Below, piece by piece: positions 54,287-60,903 of a stretch of DNA of 64,000 bases. How positions within the stretch are numbered: the first letter of the stretch is position 1; each line of letters begins with the position of its first letter. Source of the stretch: Blautia obeum ATCC 29174 (lineage in GTDB: Bacteria; Bacillota; Clostridia; Lachnospirales; Lachnospiraceae); NCBI RefSeq assembly GCF_025147765.1, contig NZ_CP102265.1, positions 2,765,001 through 2,829,000 on the forward strand, read 5' to 3'. The notes under the pieces are model-generated. The model saw nothing but the letters and a program-made list of their open reading frames with translations. It ran no database searches and was not told the DNA's origin. A program made the translations under genes and the position numbers.

Positions 54287-54310
54287 GCCGGTGGCGTAAC
54301 TGCCACCGGC
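54287..54310. promoter_or_regulatory. Strong GC hairpin between pduL and the vertex-protein gene
   Basis: A perfect 9-bp stem GCCGGTGGC / GCCACCGGC (54287-54295, 54302-54310) with a 6-base loop and no T-run. It may slow or process the transcript and lower vertex-protein output relative to shell tiles. Confidence 0.6.
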
Positions 54311-54327
54311 TGATTCTGAGGAATTAT

Positions 54328-54972
54328 TTACTTTATGATGGTAACTGTATTGCCTGTGGCAATCTTTGCTGCATTCGCTTCATCTGTATCAATATGCATT
54401 TCCAGTGTAAAGCTGTCGTCTACACGAATTGCAACATGATTAAAGATTGTTCCGCGCTCATTATCTGCTTTGACAGATACGATATCACCGTTTTTCACTC
54501 CGGCTGCCTGTGCATCCTTCGGAGACATATGGATGTGACGCATAGCCACGATACATCCCTCTTTCAGATAAATAGCACCCTTCGGTCCAACGATCGCAAT
54601 CGGTGCGCTTCCTGCAATATCTCCGGACATACGTACCGGAACGTTCATTCCAAGTTTGATAGCATCTGTCGCAGATACCTCAACCTGTGTTGCACTGCGG
54701 ACTGGTCCGAGTACACGAACTTTCTCGATCGCACGGAGCTTCAGACCAACGATCGTAACAGTTTCATTTGATGCAAACTGTCCACCCATAAGATCTTTTT
54801 TCTTTGTGAGCTGATATCCTGGTCCAAATAATGCTTCTACGTGTTCCTGAGTCAGATGAACGTGTCTTGCAGATACACCGATTGGAACCATGAAGCCGTT
54901 GCCTTTGTCTTCAGACTGATTGATGGCATCAATTACCATCTTTGTGATCAGTTCGATGTTTTTTGATTCCAA
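54328..54972 (-). CDS. pduL: Phosphate propanoyltransferase (PduL)
   Basis: 214 residues: N-terminal amphipathic helix (KNIELITKMVIDAINQSED) typical of an encapsulation peptide, then two PduL domains with zinc/phosphate histidines in GVSARHVHLTQEHVEALFG near 32 and MRHIHMSPKDAQAAG near 142. It converts propionyl-CoA and phosphate to propionyl-phosphate, recycling CoA inside the shell. No propionate/acetate kinase gene lies in the locus, so ATP recovery must use an enzyme encoded elsewhere. Confidence 0.94.
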   Translation of the reverse strand: MESKNIELITKMVIDAINQSEDKGNGFMVPIGVSARHVHLTQEHVEALFGPGYQLTKKKDLMGGQFASNETVTIVGLKLRAIEKVRVLGPVRSATQVEVSATDAIKLGMNVPVRMSGDIAGSAPIAIVGPKGAIYLKEGCIVAMRHIHMSPKDAQAAGVKNGDIVSVKADNERGTIFNHVAIRVDDSFTLEMHIDTDEANAAKIATGNTVTIIK

Positions 54973-55008
54973 GATTACACCTGCTTTCTTCCGTTTTCAG
55001 GAAATATA

Positions 55009-55287
55009 TTATTTCAGTACCGGAAGGATTTTTTCTACGTCTGTGTGTGGTCTCGGGATTACGTGTGTAGCAACGAGTTCTCCAAGTCTGGATGCTGCTG
55101 CGCTTCCGCTTTCTACTGCAGATTTAACAGCTCCTACATCTCCACGAACCATAACTGTTACCAGTCCGGATCCGATTTTTTCTGTTCCAACGAGTGCTAC
55201 GTTAGCTGCTTTGCACATCTGGTCAGCTGCTTCGATTGCTGCTGTAAGTCCTCTGGTTTCTACCATTCCTAAAGCTTCCTGTGTCAT
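55009..55287 (-). CDS. BMC-H shell protein, PduA/PduJ-like (copy 2)
   Basis: 92 residues, one BMC domain: QEALGMVETRGLTAAIEAAD start, VGTEKIGSGLVTVMVRGDVG near 35-54 with the Gly-rich pore loop, and VATHVIPRPHTDVEKILP end. Hexamers tile the shell facets and let 1,2-propanediol pass. Nearly identical in protein and DNA to the gene at 55672-55947; differences cluster in helix 1 (Gln, Cys, Asn instead of Ala, Thr, Glu). RBS AAGGAGG. Confidence 0.94.
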   Translation of the reverse strand: MTQEALGMVETRGLTAAIEAADQMCKAANVALVGTEKIGSGLVTVMVRGDVGAVKSAVESGSAAASRLGELVATHVIPRPHTDVEKILPVLK

Positions 55288-55320
55288 GATTATTTCCTCC
55301 TTATGGATAAATGAAAATTA

Positions 55321-55638
55321 TTATTTATTTTCTTTTTTTGTTTCGTCAGTTTTTTTCTTCCAACGGCTTGCACTTAACTCCACGAGCTTGACAATTTCTT
55401 CGTGAGGCCGTGCGATTACTGCATAACTCGCCGGTTTCTTTATTGCGCCTGCCACAGCAGCTTCGACTGCTTCGTTTACTGCTGATACATCGCCTTCTAC
55501 AATAAGAGTTACCAGTCGTCCGCCCAGCTTACGTTCCCATGACGCCAGCTCAACGTCTGCAGTTTTACACATGATATCGAGTGCATTGATCGCAGCTACG
55601 ACACCTGTGATTTCGATAAAACCATATGCTTTACTCAT
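55321..55638 (-). CDS. BMC-H shell protein with charged C-terminal tail
   Basis: 105 residues: BMC domain (SKAYGFIEITGVVAAINALD start; LGGRLVTLIVEGDVSAVNEA near 38-57; SYAVIARPHEEIVKLVELSA end) followed by a Lys/Glu-rich tail of about 15 residues. It is clearly divergent from the two PduA/J-like copies on either side. The tail resembles PduK/EutM-like extensions only in being a tail, with no cysteine cluster. Probably a minor hexamer or a tile with a cytosolic or luminal contact role. Confidence 0.9.
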   Translation of the reverse strand: MSKAYGFIEITGVVAAINALDIMCKTADVELASWERKLGGRLVTLIVEGDVSAVNEAVEAAVAGAIKKPASYAVIARPHEEIVKLVELSASRWKKKTDETKKENK

Positions 55639-55671
55639 GAGCGAACTCCTTCAGATAAGATATGTAACTTA

Positions 55672-55947
55672 TCAGATCTTTGGAAGAATTTTTTCTACGT
55701 CTGTGTGTGGTCTCGGAATTACATGTGTAGCAACCAGTTCTCCAAGTCTAGATGCTGCTGCGCTTCCGCTTTCTACAGCTGCTTTAACTGCTCCGACATC
55801 ACCGCGAACCATAACTGTTACCAGTCCGGATCCGATTTTTTCTGTTCCTACCAGTGCTACTTCTGCTGCTTTTGTCATTGCATCAGCTGCTTCGATTGCT
55901 GCTGTCAGTCCTCTGGTTTCTACCATTCCTAAAGCTTCCTGTGCCAT
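55672..55947 (-). CDS. BMC-H shell protein, PduA/PduJ-like (copy 1)
   Basis: 91 residues, one BMC domain: AQEALGMVETRGLTAAIEAA start, GTEKIGSGLVTVMVRGDVGA with pore loop, and HVIPRPHTDVEKILP end. The start at 55947 is set by GGAGGAAG upstream; the frame runs seven codons further. Major facet tile. It forms a close paralogous pair with 55009-55287, like PduA and PduJ in Salmonella. Confidence 0.94.
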   Translation of the reverse strand: MAQEALGMVETRGLTAAIEAADAMTKAAEVALVGTEKIGSGLVTVMVRGDVGAVKAAVESGSAAASRLGELVATHVIPRPHTDVEKILPKI

Positions 55948-56009
55948 TGTTTCTTCCTCCTGAATCATTGTTCGTTAATTGATTTCTAATATGCCAGGGA
56001 TATCAGCTG

Positions 56010-56324
56010 TCAGCTTTTATCCAGGGCGCTGATTTTCAGCATCTTTACCGTATCCTCGGTAGGATTCGGTATTACGTAGTGCTGCACTACACCAGTTCTC
56101 CGGTTTGCTTCTGCCATTCCTGCTTCCACAGCTGCGGTTACGTCTTCGACGCTTCCGCGGAATTTGATGCATACCAGAAGCGGTACTGGCAGGCTGTCAG
56201 CGTTTGCAGGTTTGTTCTTATCGAACACCTCCAGGCGGACATTGGCTGCCTTGCATCCTGCATCTGCCGCTACAAAGGCTGTCGCCAGCCCGAATACTTC
56301 CAAAATTCCTACAGCTTCTGCCAT
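56010..56324 (-). CDS. BMC-H shell protein, divergent type
   Basis: 104 residues, BMC domain: AEAVGILEVFGLATAFVAAD start, an insertion-bearing loop (FDKNKPANADSLPVPLLV near 34-51) longer than in the PduA/J copies, VCIKFRGSVEDVTAAVEAGM, and YVIPNPTEDTVKMLKISA end. The insertion would alter the face or pore of the tile. First shell gene of the run. A specialised tile, possibly for aldolase cargo or a larger substrate, but this is speculation. Confidence 0.9.
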   Translation of the reverse strand: MAEAVGILEVFGLATAFVAADAGCKAANVRLEVFDKNKPANADSLPVPLLVCIKFRGSVEDVTAAVEAGMAEANRRTGVVQHYVIPNPTEDTVKMLKISALDKS

Positions 56325-56347
56325 TTTGCTTCTCCTTTATTTCCGGA

Positions 56348-57589
56348 TTATTTATTAATGATCGCGATCTTAAGACCTGTCATTGCAAGGTTAGTCTTAT
56401 GAGCTTCATTGATCTGCTCAAGCGGGAATCTGTCTGTGATCAGATCAGACATCGGAAGTCCGATTGCTTTTGCTCTCTTGAGGAAATCAAATGTTGTAGC
56501 ATAATCTCTCAGTGTGTATACCCAGGAACCAACCAGGTTGATTTCTTTGGAGCAGAGATCGAAGTGCGGGTTGATTGTAGCATCTCCACCATTGATGAAG
56601 AAACCAAGTTCGCAAAGACCGCCGCCGTTACGGATGAATTTGTAGATGTTTGCATGTGCGTGCGGGTTACCTGTGCACTGGAATGCAAAGTCTGCAAGAT
56701 GTCCGCCCTGAGCTTCTTTAACAGCTTCTGTAAGAGCTTCGATTCCTTTGTACTGTGTGAAGTCTACGGATACTTCAGCGCCCATCTTCTTAGCGAATTC
56801 AAGACGTTTTGCGTTTCCATCTACTGCACAGATGTTTTCAACACCCATTGTACGAAGGATAGCGATGCAGATAAGACCGATCGGTCCGCATCCCTGAACA
56901 ACAACTCTTGAGTTGAATTTCAGGATTCCTGTTGTTTTTGCTCTTTCAACTGCATGGATAAGTACTGCACATGGCTCGATCAGGATACGGGAATCCAGAT
57001 CCAGATCACTTACGTTGAAGAATGTAGATCCGAAGGATCCGCCTCTGATCAGGATGTAATCAGAGAACCATCCGTTAAGATGTACATCATCATCTGGAAG
57101 AAGTCCGTATACATCAGCTCCACCAACGTTTTTCTTGTTGAGGTCGAACATTGTGATTTCCGGATCATCTTTGAAGATCATACATGTAACAACTTTATCG
57201 CCGACTTTAACTGGTTTTCCAGCTGTATCAACTTTAACGTTTTTACCCATTTTTACGATTTCACCAGTTCCCTCATGTCCAAGAGCAACCGGAATCAGGC
57301 CAAATGGATCTCTTTTGAATTCGTGTGCGTCAGTACCGCAGATACCGCATCCTTCTACTTTAACAAGGATATCGTCATCGCCAACTTCCGGCATTGGGAA
57401 TTCTTTGATTTCATAATGTTCCAGTGCTGTAAGCATTGCAACATGTGCTGTTTTTGGGATTACCGGGTCAGCTGTCGGAGCTACTGGAGCTGCTGCTGCC
57501 GGAGCTGCTGCTGCAGCCGGTGCATTTCCGGTCATTCCGGAAAGAACCTGTTTTACAATTTCTTCGATATTTACATTGTTCATATCCAT
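56348..57589 (-). CDS. Encapsulated zinc-dependent alcohol dehydrogenase
   Basis: 413 residues. The N-terminal peptide NNVNIEEIVKQVLSGM (4-19) plus an Ala/Pro linker (20-45) forms an encapsulation tag. A medium-chain dehydrogenase follows: VEGCGICGTDAHEFKRDPFG near 82-101, GHEGTGEIVKMGKNV, and RVVVQGCGPIGLICIAILRT near 225-244 (NAD site). The usual four-Cys structural zinc loop is not evident. Likely reduces lactaldehyde to 1,2-propanediol or propionaldehyde to propanol in the lumen. It is a second alcohol dehydrogenase besides PduQ. Confidence 0.88.
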   Translation of the reverse strand: MDMNNVNIEEIVKQVLSGMTGNAPAAAAAPAAAAPVAPTADPVIPKTAHVAMLTALEHYEIKEFPMPEVGDDDILVKVEGCGICGTDAHEFKRDPFGLIPVALGHEGTGEIVKMGKNVKVDTAGKPVKVGDKVVTCMIFKDDPEITMFDLNKKNVGGADVYGLLPDDDVHLNGWFSDYILIRGGSFGSTFFNVSDLDLDSRILIEPCAVLIHAVERAKTTGILKFNSRVVVQGCGPIGLICIAILRTMGVENICAVDGNAKRLEFAKKMGAEVSVDFTQYKGIEALTEAVKEAQGGHLADFAFQCTGNPHAHANIYKFIRNGGGLCELGFFINGGDATINPHFDLCSKEINLVGSWVYTLRDYATTFDFLKRAKAIGLPMSDLITDRFPLEQINEAHKTNLAMTGLKIAIINK

Positions 57590-57607
57590 TTTAATATTTC
57601 CTCCTGA

Positions 57608-58996
57608 TTAGCGAATGCAAAGGCTGTCTGACATTACGCAGCGTCTTCTCTTTGTAAAGGTGCTTGCACTTGTAAGTCCCTCACCTGTACGGCTTGCGAT
57701 TGTGAAAGTACAGTAACCTTCTCCACCAAATCCAAGTGCAGAATAGGACGGGCCATTCTTAACAAGGATTGCTGTATCGATTGCTTTCGCATATTTGGTA
57801 ATGTTGTCAACATTCTTGGAATGGATGTGTGCTGAATGACGGTTGCCATGTTCAAGCCATACAGCCTGTTCTACAGCATCATCAAAATCTTTTGCTCTTA
57901 CGATTCCAAGGATTGGCATCATAAGCTCTGTTGTGATAAGCGGATGTTCCTTCGGTCCTTCGAAGATGATGCAACGGATATTTGCCGGTGCGTTTACTCC
58001 GATCATGGAAAGAAGTGTTCTTGCATCACGACCTACACATTTACGGTTCAGTTTACCGCCTGCCAGAACAACTTCTGTTAATTTGTCCTGTTCTTCTTTG
58101 GAAGCCAGGTAGCAGTCGTTTTCTGTCAGCATGTAATGCATCAGTTCATCTACTACAGAAGATACAGCTACAACTTCCTTCTCTGCGATACATGGAAGGT
58201 TGTTATCAAATGTACATCCGTTTACGATGTCCTGTGCTGCTTTACGGATATCAGCTGTTTCATCAACAACTGCCGGTGGGTTACCTGCACCAGCTCCGAT
58301 TCCTCTCTTACCGGAGGAAAGAACTGCTGTAACAACTCCAGGGCCGCCTGTTGCTGCGATCAGCGGAATATCTTTATGTTTCATCATGATATTGCTTGTT
58401 TCAAGCGTAGGTTTCTCTACTGTTACTGCAATATTGTCCGGTCCGCCAGCTTCAAGAGAAGCTTCGTTTACCAGATTGATTGCAAAGATAGAGGTCTTGA
58501 TTGCTGCCGGATGCGGGTTGAATACTACTGTATTTCCGCCAGCCAGCATACCCATTGTATTGCAGAGGATTGTTTCACTCGGGTTGGTACAAGGTGTGAT
58601 CGCACCGATTACACCAAATGGTCCCATCTCGATCAGAGTAAGTCCTCTGTCTCCTGACCATGCAGTTGTTGTGATGTCTTCTGTACCAGGTGTTTTGTCT
58701 GCTACCAGATGATGTTTCAGGATCTTGTCTCCTACGTTACCCATTCCTGTTTCATCAACGCCCATACGAGCCATAACTTCTGCGTTTTCTTTGATTTTTT
58801 TACGGATGCAGGTGATGATTTTTTCTCTCTGATCCATGGACATCTTCTTAACGATCAGTTCAGACTTCTTAGCAGCCTCAATTGCATCGTTCATATCTTT
58901 GAAGATACCATGTTTTCCTGTCGGAGCATCTGCAATCTGCATTTTTGCCATTACTTCCTGTACAATGTCCTGTACCATGCTCTCACTAATTGGCAT
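57608..58996 (-). CDS. pduP: CoA-acylating propionaldehyde dehydrogenase
   Basis: 462 residues: N-terminal encapsulation helix (SESMVQDIVQEVMAKMQ, 4-20), then an aldehyde dehydrogenase with NAD-site MGPFGVIGAITPCTNPSETI near 124-143, ATGGPGVVTAVLSSGKRGIG near 215-234 and catalytic Cys269 in NNLPCIAEKEV. It oxidises propionaldehyde to propionyl-CoA inside the shell. Gaps to the dehydrogenase and aldolase genes are 18 and 43 bp. Confidence 0.94.
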   Translation of the reverse strand: MPISESMVQDIVQEVMAKMQIADAPTGKHGIFKDMNDAIEAAKKSELIVKKMSMDQREKIITCIRKKIKENAEVMARMGVDETGMGNVGDKILKHHLVADKTPGTEDITTTAWSGDRGLTLIEMGPFGVIGAITPCTNPSETILCNTMGMLAGGNTVVFNPHPAAIKTSIFAINLVNEASLEAGGPDNIAVTVEKPTLETSNIMMKHKDIPLIAATGGPGVVTAVLSSGKRGIGAGAGNPPAVVDETADIRKAAQDIVNGCTFDNNLPCIAEKEVVAVSSVVDELMHYMLTENDCYLASKEEQDKLTEVVLAGGKLNRKCVGRDARTLLSMIGVNAPANIRCIIFEGPKEHPLITTELMMPILGIVRAKDFDDAVEQAVWLEHGNRHSAHIHSKNVDNITKYAKAIDTAILVKNGPSYSALGFGGEGYCTFTIASRTGEGLTSASTFTKRRRCVMSDSLCIR

Positions 58997-59039
58997 GAGA
59001 TTGTCCTCCTTTAATGTCTACCACTTAATATGGAATGGA

Positions 59040-59909
59040 TTATTTCATTCCAAGCTGTGCCATAACCTGTTTTGTGATGTTTGCAACCAGTTCTGCATCA
59101 GCTGCTCCTGTAGCTGCCGGAGCTTCTGCTTTAGTTTCGCTTCCTACGAAATCATACTGATATCCCGGGAACTGTTTGTAATCCTGGCTGTGACAAGCGC
59201 CACCGCAGTTATGACAGTTAACACCATCTTTGTTCTGGCAAAGGTTTGCAGGATGTTTTCCTGGCATACCGAATTTACGACGGATTTCATACAGTTTCTT
59301 GATATTTTCTTTGTCGAATTCCTTCGGGCCACCGAGCAGTTTGCTCTGATACAGCAGCTGTGCATAGAATTCAACGGATTCCATCTTCATGTATGCAGCG
59401 TTCAGGTCTGTGCTCCATGTAAGAGCTCCGTGGTTCTCAAGAAGAACTGCATCGAAGTATGGAAGATATTTTTCAAGGTTGTCCGGAATTTCCATTGTGG
59501 AAGGTGTACCGTACTCAGCGATCGGAACACATCCAAGAGCGATAACTGCTTCTGGCATGATCGGCTGTGTAAGCGGGATACCAGCGATAGCAAAAGATGT
59601 TGCATAGATCGGATGAGCATGTACTACAGATCCTACGTCCGGTCTCTTCTGATATACTCTCATATGCATTTTGATTTCAGAAGATGGTTTGAATCCCGGG
59701 TTAGCCTGAATTACATTACCCTGAGCATCTACTTTACAGATGAACTCTGGAGTCATAAATCCTTTGGATACGCCTGTTGGTGTGCAAAGGAATTCGTTGT
59801 CATTCAGCTTTACGGAAATGTTTCCGTCGTTAGCTGCAACCATGTTACGGTTGTAGATACGTCTTCCGATGTCACAGATCTGTTTTTTGATTTCAAATTC
59901 GTTTACCAT
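59040..59909 (-). CDS. fucA: Class II L-fuculose/L-rhamnulose-phosphate aldolase with C-terminal encapsulation peptide
   Basis: 289 residues. Aldolase_II core 1-215: zinc ligands His97 and His99 (VVHAHPIYATSF) and His160 (ENHGALTWSTDL), catalytic Glu78 (SSEIKMHMRVYQ). A Cys-rich stretch (CQNKDGVNCHNCGGACHS) comes next, then an Ala/Pro linker and a C-terminal amphipathic helix (ADAELVANITKQVMAQLGMK) that looks like a shell-targeting tag. It cleaves fuculose-1- or rhamnulose-1-phosphate to DHAP and L-lactaldehyde. The aldolase is therefore cargo, and the pathway enters the shell at the sugar-phosphate stage. Own promoter upstream. Confidence 0.9.
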   Translation of the reverse strand: MVNEFEIKKQICDIGRRIYNRNMVAANDGNISVKLNDNEFLCTPTGVSKGFMTPEFICKVDAQGNVIQANPGFKPSSEIKMHMRVYQKRPDVGSVVHAHPIYATSFAIAGIPLTQPIMPEAVIALGCVPIAEYGTPSTMEIPDNLEKYLPYFDAVLLENHGALTWSTDLNAAYMKMESVEFYAQLLYQSKLLGGPKEFDKENIKKLYEIRRKFGMPGKHPANLCQNKDGVNCHNCGGACHSQDYKQFPGYQYDFVGSETKAEAPAATGAADAELVANITKQVMAQLGMK

Positions 59910-60009
59910 GCTTATTTTCCTCCTAAAGCAATTTGGTTTTTTGCAGCTGCCCGTCAGCTGAAATTCAGTCCCTGGACAACCACTTTGGTTTTATTGTACT
60001 TCTAAGGAG

Positions 60010-60038
60010 ATTTTACTCCTTATAAACAAGATTGTCAA
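60010..60038 (-). promoter_or_regulatory. Promoter for the aldolase-shell-pdu operon
   Basis: Minus strand TTGACA (60038-60033), 17-bp spacer, TAAAAT (60015-60010). It lies about 100 bp before the aldolase ATG at 59909; the leader holds an AACCA/TGGTT hairpin and a CAGCTG-N5-CAGCTG pair. Confidence 0.75.
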
Positions 60039-60040
60039 GA

Positions 60041-60097
60041 TTTTATCGTTGTTTTGTGTTGTTTTTATCACGATAAAAATGTTGTTTTTGTTGTTTT
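60041..60097 (-). promoter_or_regulatory. Phased T-tract array with central palindrome upstream of the aldolase promoter
   Basis: T-tracts begin at 60041, 60052, 60062, 60085 and 60094, with an A-tract at 60075-60079, close to one per helical turn. The centre is a perfect TTTTTATC-AC-GATAAAAA palindrome (60062-60079). GTTGTTTT-type repeats recur through it. This fits bent DNA, an UP-like element or a DeoR-family binding region. Confidence 0.5.
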
Positions 60098-60101
60098 CTG
60101 T

Positions 60102-60893
60102 TCATCCACCAATCTGAACATGCAGAGAACTTACGGATTCTGCTGCTTTCTTCAACGTCTGCATATGTTCCTGTGTTGGTGGAAGAATTCCTTCCATTAA
60201 ATAAGGTCTTCCAAGTCCGATGTATTTATCCTGACCAAGTCTGTGATACGGAAGCAGGTGAAGCTGTTCCACACCCGGAAGTGTATCTGCAAAAGATGCA
60301 ATTCCCTGGATTTCTTCCACTGTATCATTAAAAGTCGGAATGACCGGAACACGGATGATCAGCTTACATTTACCGGAAAGTGCTACTTTACGGGCATTTT
60401 CCATCATAAGGTCATTTGCCCGTCCGGTAAATTCTTTGTGTTTTGCCGGATTGGTATGCTTGATATCCATCAGATACAGATCCAGATACGGAAGGATTGT
60501 CTCGATCGTCTCAAATGGAGCACAGGCCATACTTTCCAGTGCAGTATTGATTCCCCGTTCCTTTGCTGCCCGAAGCATATCTCTGGCAAATTCCGGCTGG
60601 CAGAGGCTCTCACCGCCCGAAAGAGTAAGTCCCCCTCCGGAGCGGCGGTAGTACGGACGATCCTGTTCGACTACTTTGATCATCTCTTCTACTGTAACAT
60701 CTCGACCGATCACCTTGTCTTTGCCAAGGACTTTCATTGTCTGGATTCCGTATTCCTGTGATTCAGGGTTGCAGCACCATCTGCATCTCAACACACAGCC
60801 TTTCAGGAAAACAATCGTACGGATTCCCGGGCCGTCATGGATCGAATATCGCTGAACATCAAAAATGCGGCCTTTTGTCTGTAAATAACTCAT
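60102..60893 (-). CDS. Glycyl-radical enzyme activase (radical SAM), short form
   Basis: 263 residues: radical SAM cluster motif Cys33-x3-Cys37-x2-Cys40 (GCVLRCRWCCNPES), SAM-contact GGGLTLSGGESLCQPEF near 86-102, and YLMDIKHTNPAKHKEFTG near 140. It places the glycyl radical on the dehydratase encoded 10 bp upstream. It lacks the eight-cysteine ferredoxin insert that many glycerol/propanediol dehydratase activases carry after the first motif, so in length it resembles the pyruvate formate-lyase activase. Confidence 0.92.
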   Translation of the reverse strand: MSYLQTKGRIFDVQRYSIHDGPGIRTIVFLKGCVLRCRWCCNPESQEYGIQTMKVLGKDKVIGRDVTVEEMIKVVEQDRPYYRRSGGGLTLSGGESLCQPEFARDMLRAAKERGINTALESMACAPFETIETILPYLDLYLMDIKHTNPAKHKEFTGRANDLMMENARKVALSGKCKLIIRVPVIPTFNDTVEEIQGIASFADTLPGVEQLHLLPYHRLGQDKYIGLGRPYLMEGILPPTQEHMQTLKKAAESVSSLHVQIGG

Positions 60894-60903
60894 AGTTTAC
60901 CTC

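Noticed and set aside
58709..60005. A 389-codon plus-strand frame opposite the aldolase and its promoter
   Set aside because: Runs through the fucA gene and its promoter on the other strand; composition is that of a reverse-strand shadow.
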